Below, piece after piece: positions 23,335 through 31,136 of a stretch of 64,000 nucleotides of DNA (positions are counted from its first letter, which is position 1; every line of letters starts with the position of its first letter). The translations under genes were made by a program, and so were the position numbers. This stretch comes from Fimbriimonadales bacterium (GTDB lineage Bacteria > Armatimonadota > Fimbriimonadia > Fimbriimonadales > GBS-DC). The stretch spans positions 2,302,562-2,366,561 of the forward strand of contig AP024673.1 in assembly GCA_025998675.1 (NCBI GenBank), given 5' to 3'. Under the pieces are notes generated by a model. The model was not told the origin of the DNA. It saw only the letters and a list, made by a program, of their open reading frames with translations, and did not search any database.

Positions 23335-25479
23335 ATGCGAGAGACAGGACGCACGCTGGTGATAACGCGCCATTATGAGAAGGCGCGCCAACGATTGTCG
23401 CCCAATTACCACGCGGAGATTGACGATAAACTGCTGCTCTTTCGCCGCGACCCGCTCCACAACTCCCTGCGCTTTCATCAGCTGGACTTCCTGCCCTACA
23501 AGCACTGGTGGAGCTACAGCGTGACCATGGACATTCGCGTGATTGTCGCTGACCAGCAGGACAGCTGGGTGGTCTGTTATGTGAACCATCACGACAAAGC
23601 CTACGAATGGGCGAGACGACGGCGGTTCACGGCAGATATGACGAGCGGCAGCTATTTGATGGCGCCGCCGCCAGAAGAAGTTATTGACCCCACGCCCGCC
23701 CCTACGGAAGCACAGGTGGTCTATCGGGCGCCATTCAGTGGCTATACGCCCGACGATTTGATGAAGCTGGGCGTCGCCGACCGCGACTGGGCGGAGTTTC
23801 TGGCGCGCGCCACAGAAGAGCAGCTCGAACGCACGCTCCTGCAGGCGATGGACGAGGACTGGTTCCCTGAAGATGTGATTGAGCGGCTAATGCATCTTCG
23901 GGACGGAACTCAATCGTATCGCGAGTTGATTCCGCCGCAGGTGTCGGTGTTGATGCCGTCGGAGCTGTTTCGGCGTCGCCCGCGCGACTTCTGGACGCCT
24001 GAAAGCGAAGAGGCAATCCGCAAAGCTATCCAGCGCGACTGGCAGGAGTGGATTATCTTCCTGCACCCGGCGCAGCGGGAGGCAGTGGAGCGCGATTTGA
24101 GGGGCGCGATACGAATCGGCGGCGGCGCAGGCACGGGCAAAACGGTCGTCGCCGCGCATCGCACCGTCTGGCTGGCAAACCGCTATCCCAGCGAGCGAAT
24201 CCTGCTAACGACCTTCACGCGCGTGCTGGCGGACAGCCTCAAACAGCGTGTGGAGCAGATGATTGGACCCCTCCACGGAACGCCGATAGAGGTGATGACC
24301 CTGCACGCAGTGGCGTTGCGCGTGTTCAAACAACAGATGCAGCGTGTCGAGGACATCATATCTGATAAAGATATAAATGCACTGTTGCAAGAGGCAATCC
24401 GTCGCGCGAACTCTGGGTACGATCTCAATTTTGTGCGCCCGGAGTGGGAGACCATCATCGATGCATGGCATGTGCGCGATCGGGAGACCTACCTGAAGAT
24501 AGAGCGTACGGGACGCAAAATGCCCCTGCAGCCCAGCCAGCGCGAGAGCCTCTGGCAGGTGTTCGAGCAGGTGTGGCAGCTGCTGGAGGAGCGCCGCCAG
24601 ACCACCTACAGCGCTGTCTGCTACGCGGTCGCGGAGTATCTGCAGCAGCATCCTGAACACCGCTACCGCTGCGTGGTGGTCGATGAGGCGCAGGATTTTG
24701 GTCCTGCGGAACTCACGCTGATTCGCGCCCTCGCGCCTGAAGACCTCGACAACGCGCTGTTTCTGTGCGCCGACTCGCGTCAGCGCATCTATCGCCCCGC
24801 CGTGCCGTGGCTACGGTTCGGCATCGACACCCGCGGACGCAGCTACACCCTGCGCGTGAACTACCGCACCACACGCCAGATTCAGGACTTCGCGGAGAGC
24901 GTACTGCCCCACGCTATCGACGGCTTGCAGGAGGACGAGGCGCGTCTCCTTGCCGACCGCCCGATTGCGCTGATGCACGGCGTCGCGGTCGAGGCGCGCG
25001 GGTACGAAAACACCGACGCCGAAATGCGCGGTCTCAAGGAGTGGATCTATCGCTGCCTCAACGAGAACATCCAGCCCGGCGAGATAGCTATCTTCGCGCG
25101 CAGCGACAACGCCCTGAAAGAGGTGGAGGCGATGCTGCGCAACGAGGTGCTGCGCGAGCGTGCGATTCAGGCGCGCAAGCTCCAGCGCGAGACGCCACCC
25201 GTGCCCTACGAAATCAACTACGGCACGGCGCACAGTGCGAAGGGGCTTGAGTTCCGCGCGGTGGCGGTGGTGCGCGTCACAAGCGGCAACTTCCCCAGCT
25301 ACGCCGCCATCGTGGGCGTCACAGACCCTGCGGAGCGCCAGGCGAAAGAGGATCAGGAACGCCAGCTGCTTTATACGGTCTGCACCCGCGCGCGCGAACG
25401 GCTCTACATCAGCTGGTCGCCCACGGTCAGTCGCAGCGCCTTTGTTTCTGCAGAGCAAATCAAGCGGTCGCAGGTTTAA
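23335..25479 (+). CDS. RelE/ParE-like domain fused to UvrD/Rep superfamily 1 helicase
   Basis: 714 aa. Residues about 1-100 have the RelE/ParE toxin fold pattern: an N-terminal helix pair (TRHYEKARQRLSPNYHAEID), then beta strands WWSYSVTMDIRVIVADQ, SWVVCYVNHHDKAYEWARRR. The remainder is an SF1 helicase: Walker A GGAGTGKT (263-270), motif II VVVDEAQDF (447-455), LFLCADSRQRIYR, motif IV RVNYRTTRQI, motif V TAHSAKGLEF (631-640) and motif VI LLYTVCTRARERLYIS. No exonuclease domain is evident. UvrD-like enzymes move 3' to 5' on DNA; the toxin-like domain suggests ribosome or mRNA interaction instead. No RelB-like antitoxin gene lies next to it. Its TAA stop coincides with the end of MITE copy 2. 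Confidence 0.88.
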   Translation: MRETGRTLVITRHYEKARQRLSPNYHAEIDDKLLLFRRDPLHNSLRFHQLDFLPYKHWWSYSVTMDIRVIVADQQDSWVVCYVNHHDKAYEWARRRRFTADMTSGSYLMAPPPEEVIDPTPAPTEAQVVYRAPFSGYTPDDLMKLGVADRDWAEFLARATEEQLERTLLQAMDEDWFPEDVIERLMHLRDGTQSYRELIPPQVSVLMPSELFRRRPRDFWTPESEEAIRKAIQRDWQEWIIFLHPAQREAVERDLRGAIRIGGGAGTGKTVVAAHRTVWLANRYPSERILLTTFTRVLADSLKQRVEQMIGPLHGTPIEVMTLHAVALRVFKQQMQRVEDIISDKDINALLQEAIRRANSGYDLNFVRPEWETIIDAWHVRDRETYLKIERTGRKMPLQPSQRESLWQVFEQVWQLLEERRQTTYSAVCYAVAEYLQQHPEHRYRCVVVDEAQDFGPAELTLIRALAPEDLDNALFLCADSRQRIYRPAVPWLRFGIDTRGRSYTLRVNYRTTRQIQDFAESVLPHAIDGLQEDEARLLADRPIALMHGVAVEARGYENTDAEMRGLKEWIYRCLNENIQPGEIAIFARSDNALKEVEAMLRNEVLRERAIQARKLQRETPPVPYEINYGTAHSAKGLEFRAVAVVRVTSGNFPSYAAIVGVTDPAERQAKEDQERQLLYTVCTRARERLYISWSPTVSRSAFVSAEQIKRSQV

Positions 25480-25638
25480 GTGTCTTTGCAATGAATTTTC
25501 GGCGACTCCCCCCTGTCCGCGCATGCGCGTAATTTGGAGTGCTGAAGCGTGAGCTTCAGCCTCGCGGAAGCTCCGCTTCCGCACTCCATAAAGACGGTGC
25601 AGCGCGCGCATGTCGCAATCCTCGTGCAAAGACACTTA
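25477..25638. repeat. MITE-like palindromic repeat, copy 2 (best preserved)
   Basis: Ends are TAAGTGTCTTTGCA and TGCAAAGACACTTA, a perfect 14-bp terminal inverted repeat with TA at both ends. The centre has TTGGAGTGC / GCACTCCA around the GCTGAAGC and GCGGAAGC hairpins. 162 bp, no coding capacity. The left TAA is the stop codon of the helicase fusion gene. Confidence 0.9.
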
Positions 25639-25690
25639 GTGGATGCCCGAAGGTTTACATTTGTCTACCTGCGCGTCCCATGCAAGTGGG

Positions 25691-26152
25691 ATGAGCCGTT
25701 CGCTGTCGCGCGACTGGATTGCGCAGGAGATTGCGCACACTTTTCAGCTGCCGCTGGTGAGCCTGCCGGTACGGCTGGCGACGGAGGCGATTCACCATCT
25801 GGCGCGTCGCCAGCGCGAGAAACGCGCCCGCTCGCGCGCGCTGCCCCCACACCTCTGGCAAGCCGCCCGCGAGGAAGCCTGCCACTTCTGCCTGCAGACG
25901 CTGGCGCGCCTGATTCAGCTGGAGCGCGGTCCCGACGCCCTGCCGCCCGAGACGGCGGCGATGTACGACTCGTTTCTGAGCGCCATCCGTCAGTATCTGG
26001 AGACGCCGCCGCCCCAGCTGCCCGACAGCGCGCCTGAGCTTTCGCCTTCGGAACGGCTCAAGCAGGAGCAGCATCTGTGGCGTCAGGCGCGCGAGGCGTT
26101 GGAACTGTGCGAAAAATGGCGTCGCGCGCTGCAGACCCCGCGGGAGGATTGA
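25691..26152 (+). CDS. Hypothetical helical protein
   Basis: 153 aa from ATG 25691; an upstream in-frame ATG at 25643 directly follows the MITE and would add 16 residues. Neither has a clear Shine-Dalgarno. It is mostly helical and charged (RLATEAIHHLARRQREKRAR, LKQEQHLWRQAREALELCEK) with a proline-rich linker (YLETPPPQLPDSAPELSPSE) and no signal peptide. I do not recognise it. It ends 12 nt before the convergent nuoG stop. Codon use (GC-rich third positions) supports it being real. Confidence 0.6.
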   Translation: MSRSLSRDWIAQEIAHTFQLPLVSLPVRLATEAIHHLARRQREKRARSRALPPHLWQAAREEACHFCLQTLARLIQLERGPDALPPETAAMYDSFLSAIRQYLETPPPQLPDSAPELSPSERLKQEQHLWRQAREALELCEKWRRALQTPRED

Positions 26153-26164
26153 CCCTGAACGCGC

Positions 26165-28405
26165 CTACCCCAGCCGTGCGCCGTACTCGCCCAGCGCGTC
26201 GTAGCGGCATGGCTCGAACGCGGGAACCAGCGCCGCGATTTCGCGCATCACCTCGCCCGCGTTAAATGGCGGCGCCTGACGCTGCATGCGCAGCCACAAC
26301 TCGGCGAACACCTGCCAGTCGGCTTTCGCCTCGCCCTGCGGCGGATGCGCCTGCCAGAACCGCTGCACGCGCCGCTCCCAGCTGGTGAAAGTGCCCTCGT
26401 ACTCGGTGAACGGGCACGTGGGCAGCAGCAGGTCGGCGTAGCGCGCGGTCTCGGTCATGCGTACATCCTGCACAATCACGAACTCGCAGGCGCGCAGGGC
26501 GCGTTCCGCAAGGCTCGGCTCGTAATGCTCGCGCACGGGGTCCGCGCCTGCCACATAGAGCATTTGCACCTCGCCCTGCAGGCACGCCTGCAGGATGCCG
26601 TCCGTGCTGAGACCCGCCTCGCGAGGGATGGGTACGCGCCACGCCTGCTCAAATCGTTCCCGCGCGGCAGCGTCGCCAACAGGCGCGTAGCCTGGCAGCA
26701 GGTGCGGCGCAACGCCCAGCTCCAGCGCGCCCTGCTGATTCGCGCCCGTCGGCATCAGGTTCAAGCCGCCCTCCTCGCGCGCTTGGTTGCCCGTCAACCG
26801 ATTCAGCGTGTGCAGCAGCTCGATGACCTCCTCCGCGCGCGGGTGATCGCACGCCTTCTCGCCCGCCAGAATCAGCATGCTGGGCGCGTCGGCAATCTGT
26901 CGCGCGACGGCAAGCAGTGTCTCGGTGGGGACGCCCGTCTGATCCTGCGTCCACGCGGGCGTGCAGTCGGCAAGGCGCGCGCGCAGCCACGCCGCGTCGG
27001 GCAGATTCGCCTGCGCCTGCTCGGCAGGCAGCATATCCAGCAGCGTGTACAGCAGCCCTTTCAGCAGCGCGTCCTCGCTGCCCGCGCGGTAGCGCAGGCT
27101 GTGCGCGGCGAACTCCTCGACGGCGTTCTCCAGCGGGTAGGCGACGATGCACGCCACCCCGTAGCGCCGATTCGCCTTGCGCGTGCGCAGGAACACCATC
27201 GGCTGCTCGTCCGCCAGGTCGGACCCGAACACGAACACCAGCGACGCCGCCTCAAGGTCGCGATACTCGTTCTGCACGGGCGGCTCGATCAGCGCGCCCT
27301 GATAGCGCGTGAAGCGATGGTCGATGTGATTCGTCTGGAACGCCCCGCGCAGCAACTTCTGGAGCATATAGAGGGATTCGTTGCTCAGCCGATGTCCCGC
27401 CAGCCCGGCGACGGCGCGCCCGCCTGCCTGCTGGCTCAGCGCGCCCCAGCGTTGCAGAATCAACTCATAGGCGTCGCCCCATGAGAGGGGTTCCCACTCC
27501 TTGCCGCGCCGCGCCATCGGCTGCAAAATGCGGTCAGGCGCGTGCATATAGGTCTGCTCGAACTTGCCCCTGTCGCAGGTCCAGGTCTCGTTCACTTCGG
27601 GGTTCTCGCGGGCGTTGAAGCGCACCACCTTGCCCGAACGGCTGTCGGCGTACAGCGTGCAGCCGTTGGAACACATCGTGCAGACAGTCTTTTGCGTCGT
27701 GATGTCCCACGGGCGGGCGCGGAATCGGTAGGCGCGACTGGTCAGCGCGCCGACGGGACAGATTTCGATCACATTCCCGCTGAATCGGCTGGTGAACTCG
27801 GTCAGCTGGAAAGTGTGCGGCTGCGTCTGCGCCCCACGGAACAGGAACGCCAGCTGCGCGTCGCCCGACACCTCTTCCGTGAAGCGCACACACCGCCCAC
27901 ACTGAATGCACCGCTCCAGATCCAGCGCGACATATTTGGAAAGCGGGAACGCCTTCGGCAGGTGCCGCTTAATCTCGATGTAGCGGCTGGTCGAGGGACC
28001 GTAGAACTGGGTGTTGTTTTGCAGGGGGCACTCGCCGCCGCGGTCGCAAATCGGGCAGTCCAGCGGATGGTTAATCAGCAGGAACTCCAGCACGGCGCGG
28101 CGGTCTTTGATAATCTGCTCGGTCTCCGTCCATGCGACCAGCCCTTCGGTACACGGCAGGGTGCAGGACGCCTGCGGCTTGGGCATCTTGCGCACGCTGC
28201 CGTCGGGCTGCTTGTAGCCCACTTCCACCAGGCACATGCGGCACATCCCCACGGGCGCCATGTATTTATGGTAGCAGAAGATGGGGATGTCCGCCTGAAC
28301 GCGCTTCGCGGCTTCCACCAGCAGCTCGCCTTCGGGCACTTGCAGGGGAACGCCGTTAATCTCGATGTTCACGAGCTTCGGCTCGGCGTGCTTGGGCTTC
28401 GGCAT
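26165..28405 (-). CDS. nuoG: NADH-quinone oxidoreductase subunit G (complex I)
   Basis: 746 aa. The N-terminal 250 residues hold the iron-sulfur clusters: [2Fe-2S] ligands Cys44, Cys55, Cys58 and Cys81 or 85; N3 with His113, Cys117, Cys120, Cys126 (HPLDCPICDRGGEC); N4 with Cys166, Cys169, Cys172 and Cys216; and an additional CTMCSNGC (242-249) site like the N7 cluster of some NuoG proteins. The remainder is a molybdopterin-oxidoreductase-like domain. It passes electrons from NADH within the peripheral arm. No other nuo gene is near; the gene follows nadA and a Trm112-like gene. ATG 28405 has a TATAAT box only 9 nt upstream. Confidence 0.94.
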   Translation of the reverse strand: MPKPKHAEPKLVNIEINGVPLQVPEGELLVEAAKRVQADIPIFCYHKYMAPVGMCRMCLVEVGYKQPDGSVRKMPKPQASCTLPCTEGLVAWTETEQIIKDRRAVLEFLLINHPLDCPICDRGGECPLQNNTQFYGPSTSRYIEIKRHLPKAFPLSKYVALDLERCIQCGRCVRFTEEVSGDAQLAFLFRGAQTQPHTFQLTEFTSRFSGNVIEICPVGALTSRAYRFRARPWDITTQKTVCTMCSNGCTLYADSRSGKVVRFNARENPEVNETWTCDRGKFEQTYMHAPDRILQPMARRGKEWEPLSWGDAYELILQRWGALSQQAGGRAVAGLAGHRLSNESLYMLQKLLRGAFQTNHIDHRFTRYQGALIEPPVQNEYRDLEAASLVFVFGSDLADEQPMVFLRTRKANRRYGVACIVAYPLENAVEEFAAHSLRYRAGSEDALLKGLLYTLLDMLPAEQAQANLPDAAWLRARLADCTPAWTQDQTGVPTETLLAVARQIADAPSMLILAGEKACDHPRAEEVIELLHTLNRLTGNQAREEGGLNLMPTGANQQGALELGVAPHLLPGYAPVGDAAARERFEQAWRVPIPREAGLSTDGILQACLQGEVQMLYVAGADPVREHYEPSLAERALRACEFVIVQDVRMTETARYADLLLPTCPFTEYEGTFTSWERRVQRFWQAHPPQGEAKADWQVFAELWLRMQRQAPPFNAGEVMREIAALVPAFEPCRYDALGEYGARLG

Positions 28406-28422
28406 AGCGCGCGAATTATACC
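28403..28422 (-). promoter_or_regulatory. GGTATAAT box of nuoG containing the stop codon of the upstream gene
   Basis: On the minus strand GGTATAAT is read at 28422-28415. Its TAA (28418-28416) is the stop codon of the Trm112-like gene. The ATG of nuoG begins 9 nt after the hexamer; there is no Shine-Dalgarno. This fits an internal promoter giving a leaderless nuoG mRNA. Confidence 0.55.
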
Positions 28423-28625
28423 TGCTTGGGCGGCTCCTGCTCGCGTTCCATCTGCTCCAGCGGCAGGGCTTCCTCCACCAGCAGCGTCGGGATGTCGTCG
28501 CGGATCGGGTAGGCGCGACGGCACTGCGCGCACACCAGATAGTCGCCGCGCAGCTCCAGCGGCGGACGCTCCTCGCACGCGGGGCACGCCAGTATCGCCA
28601 GCAAATCGGGGTTCAGCGTCGCCAT
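28416..28625 (-). CDS. Trm112-like small zinc-ribbon protein
   Basis: 69 aa. Begins with LNPDLLAILACPACEERPPL and continues with LVCAQCRRAYPIRDDIPTLL, the Trm112/YcaR pattern with two CxxC pairs for zinc and the PIRDDIPxLL end. Trm112 proteins activate methyltransferases in eukaryotes and archaea; bacterial members are small proteins of unclear function. The start overlaps the nadA stop (TGATG), so it is coupled to nadA. Its stop codon lies inside the nuoG promoter. Confidence 0.9.
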   Translation of the reverse strand: MATLNPDLLAILACPACEERPPLELRGDYLVCAQCRRAYPIRDDIPTLLVEEALPLEQMEREQEPPKQV

Positions 28626-29707
28626 CAGACCACCTCCAGCATACGGTCAATTGCTTTGCGGGCGCGGCTGCGAATCGGCTCCTCCACGCGCACGGGGTAC
28701 ACCATGTCGCGCAGGGCGCGGTAGAGTTTCGGCAGCGTGATGGTCTTCATGTATTCGCAAATTGCGTCCGCCTTGACGGGGATGTATTGCTTGTGCGGCG
28801 CCTCTTTCTGCAGGCGATGGAGCATCCCCACCTCGGTCGCCACCAGATGGATGGGCGCGCGCGACTCGCGCACATGGCGCACCATCCCGCCCGTGCTGTG
28901 AACGAAGGTGCGCTCCGCAGGCAAGTCGCCCGCCGCCAGCGCGAACATACACTGGCTCACGCAGCCGCATTCGGGGTGCAGCAACAGGTCGGCGTCGGGG
29001 TACGACTCCAGCGCGCGCGCGATGTCCTCCGCGCGGAAGCCCGCATGCACATGGCACTCGCCCAGCCACAGGTGCACCTTGCGTCCCGTCATCCGCTGCA
29101 CATACAGCCCCAGAAACATATCGGGCAAAAACAGAATCTCCTTATCTTCGGGGATAGACTGAACTACCTTGACCGCGTTGCTGGAGGTGCAGCAGTAGTC
29201 CGCCTCCGCCTTCACATCGGCGTTGGTGTTTACATAGGCGACCACCACGCCGTCAGGATGGTTCTGTTTCCACTGGCGCACCTCCTCGGCAGTGACGGTC
29301 GCCGCCAGCGAACAGCCTGCTTCGGGGTCGGGAATCAGCACCGTGCGGTCGGGGCAAAGAATCGCCGCCGTCTCCGCCATGAAATGCACCCCGCAGAACA
29401 CAATCACGGGCGCGTCGGTCTGCGCCGCCTGCTGCGATAGCTGCAGCGAATCGCCCACGAAGTCCGCCAGGTCCTGAATGATGGGCAGCTGATAGTTGTG
29501 CGCCAGAATGACCGCGTTGCGCTCCTTGCGCAGTTGCTGGATGCGCTCGATAAGTTCCTGCTCGGTGAGGTAGGGGATTTCGGCGTCCTGTTCGATGGCG
29601 CGCTGGGCTTCGGTCAGGCGCACCGATGGGCGCGTTTTGGAGCGCGGCATAATCGTCGGCAGTTCCACCTGCACATCTAACTCGCTCGGCAAAGTCGGGT
29701 TCCTCAT
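28625..29707 (-). CDS. nadA: Quinolinate synthase NadA
   Basis: 360 aa from ATG 29707, chosen for AGGAG 10 nt upstream; codons continue to 29836 without a ribosome site. It condenses iminoaspartate with dihydroxyacetone phosphate to quinolinate using a [4Fe-4S] cluster, the committed step of NAD synthesis. Signatures: ILAHNYQLPIIQDLADFVGD, FCGVHFMAETA, ADVKAEADYCCTSSNAV, LFLPDMFLG, HPECGCVSQC and GTGG-like STGGMVRH. Three conserved cysteines of the cluster lie in YCCTS, ECGC and the earlier FCGV region. NadB and NadC are not in the window. A GGTATACT box at 29794-29787 could give a leader of about 70 nt. Confidence 0.94.
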   Translation of the reverse strand: MRNPTLPSELDVQVELPTIMPRSKTRPSVRLTEAQRAIEQDAEIPYLTEQELIERIQQLRKERNAVILAHNYQLPIIQDLADFVGDSLQLSQQAAQTDAPVIVFCGVHFMAETAAILCPDRTVLIPDPEAGCSLAATVTAEEVRQWKQNHPDGVVVAYVNTNADVKAEADYCCTSSNAVKVVQSIPEDKEILFLPDMFLGLYVQRMTGRKVHLWLGECHVHAGFRAEDIARALESYPDADLLLHPECGCVSQCMFALAAGDLPAERTFVHSTGGMVRHVRESRAPIHLVATEVGMLHRLQKEAPHKQYIPVKADAICEYMKTITLPKLYRALRDMVYPVRVEEPIRSRARKAIDRMLEVV

Positions 29708-29865
29708 GGTCGTTGCTCCTGCCGTTGCGGTGAACAGCGGGATTTCGCCCGCGGGGATGTTGTCCACCGCCCAGTGTAGCGCCATGAGTATACCCCACCC
29801 CCGCGCCAGAAGGCAAATTTTACAGGAATTTAACATGAAAGGCGTCAGAGAGCGACGAATTGCTT

Positions 29866-30152
29866 GACAGATTGGGGTATCCTACCGCTTCCGCTCAATC
29901 CATAAGAAGGAGGTGATAGCCAAAAGCACGGCAGCGCGCGCGAGGCGTTCATCGCAGTGCAGGTGTACCTGTCCCTGTGTAGCTTATCGAAAGAGGCATC
30001 GTGTACGCAAGAAACGAATGTGCAGAGCGCAGTTTCGCCCAGATCCCTCGAGCCAGCGTTGGAAGCGTGTGTCCTGGACGGTGATTGGGAAAGCCCTCTC
30101 CACAGTGGTTGAGAAGCTGATCACCGATTACCTGCTGTACTTCCTGAGATAG
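29866..30152 (+). other. Promoter-RBS segment with a doubtful small ORF
   Basis: TTGACA (29866-29871) lies close to GGTATCCT, too close for a -35/-10 pair, so the GGTATCCT box probably acts alone. AAGGAGGTGAT (29907-29917), a full match to the 16S anti-Shine-Dalgarno, follows 26 nt later. No ATG stands at the right distance; a GTG inside the site (29913) opens 79 codons, ending with a plausible TVIGKALSTVVEKLITDYLL. The first half of that frame is Arg/Cys-rich and looks like a shadow. In the frame two positions on, 29921-30111 reads HGSAREAFIAVQVYLSLCSL. A frameshifted or decayed small gene is my best guess. Confidence 0.3.
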
Positions 30153-30160
30153 TTGCAGAA

Positions 30161-30194
30161 GTATCCCCCGACCGCTGATGCAGGCGGGGGATAC
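30161..30194 (-). terminator. Hairpin after pspA
   Basis: 10-bp stem GTATCCCCCG / CGGGGGATAC (30161-30170, 30185-30194) with a 14-nt loop, 2 nt beyond the pspA stop codon. No T-tract follows. Confidence 0.5.
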
Positions 30195-30196
30195 GA

Positions 30197-31000
30197 TTAC
30201 GCCTTTTCCTGCGTCGTTCCTTCGCCCTGTGCGGCTTGCAGTTTGCGCTCCAGCTCCTCCAGTTCGCGCAGCGCGTCGGAATCGTCGACAGCCGTGGTGG
30301 GCGTGGCGGCGACCGAGTCGGCAGCGGGGCGCATGCCGAGCCGCTGCTCGATTTTGGCGAGTTCTTCTTCCGCCTCGTGGTCAATCTGGGCGTCTTGCAG
30401 GGCGGCGAGTCGTCCCTGCAGGCTCTGCGCCGCCATCTCCTGCCGCGCCGACGCTTCGGCTTCCGCGCGCTGGATGCGCTGCTCAGCGGACGACCAGCTT
30501 GACTCGATGTTCTCGACGGAGATGCCCTCCAGCGCCTTGTTGATGGCGGTCTGGATTTGCGCCTGTTTCCAGCGCGCCTTCATCGCCAGCGCCTGCGCGG
30601 TTTTGACGCGCACTTCCTCTTCCTGACGGCGGATGGCGAGTTTGATCGACTCGACGGTCTCGATGGCTTGCTGCAGCGAGGCGCGCATCGTCTCCAGCGC
30701 ACTCTCCTGCGCCTTTTTCTCGCGCACAATCTGCAGCGCGAGGTCGCGTTTGCCCTGTTGCAGCGCGAGTTCCGCCTTGCGTTCCAGATCGCGTACCGTG
30801 CGCTCCAGTTTCTCGACTTCCGCCTGCAGCATGTTCTTCTGCGTAATCGCCTGAATTGCGCGTTCGCGGTTGCGCGCGAGGGTCTGCTGCATCTCCCGAC
30901 GCGCCTGATCGAGCAGCACCTCCGGGTCCTCCAGCTGCTCCACCTTGCCCGTCACCCATGCGACCAGGTATCTCCAGAATCGTGCAATTGCCTTAAACAT
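30197..31000 (-). CDS. pspA: PspA/IM30 family membrane-stress protein
   Basis: 267 aa from ATG 31000 (MFKAIARFWRYLVAWVTGKV), the usual PspA start with its amphipathic helix; the frame continues to 31138 but without initiation signals. Nearly the whole protein is coiled coil: LLDQARREMQQTLARNRERA, VEKLERTVRDLERKAELALQ and the later SLQGRLAALQDAQIDHEAEE. PspA/Vipp1 proteins form ESCRT-III-like scaffolds on stressed inner membranes. The C-terminal 60 residues are a variable acidic tail. The GGGTACACTT sequence about 33 nt upstream also precedes the slipin gene. Divergent from the subtilase gene, 136 bp apart. Confidence 0.92.
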   Translation of the reverse strand: MFKAIARFWRYLVAWVTGKVEQLEDPEVLLDQARREMQQTLARNRERAIQAITQKNMLQAEVEKLERTVRDLERKAELALQQGKRDLALQIVREKKAQESALETMRASLQQAIETVESIKLAIRRQEEEVRVKTAQALAMKARWKQAQIQTAINKALEGISVENIESSWSSAEQRIQRAEAEASARQEMAAQSLQGRLAALQDAQIDHEAEEELAKIEQRLGMRPAADSVAATPTTAVDDSDALRELEELERKLQAAQGEGTTQEKA

Positions 31001-31136
31001 ATTTTCCGCGCCCCCTATCGTTGGCGTATCAAGTGTACCCAATTGCGTGTGTGCAATCGCATGCTCGGAGGGTACAACAGCAGGAAACAGGGAGCGTGCT
31101 GGCGTACTTAAAACCATTCCTTTCAGGAGGTACTGC

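Noticed and set aside
27542-29440. 632-codon plus-strand frame over nuoG, Trm112-like and nadA
   Set aside because: It crosses three well-supported minus-strand genes and their junctions without any signal of its own.
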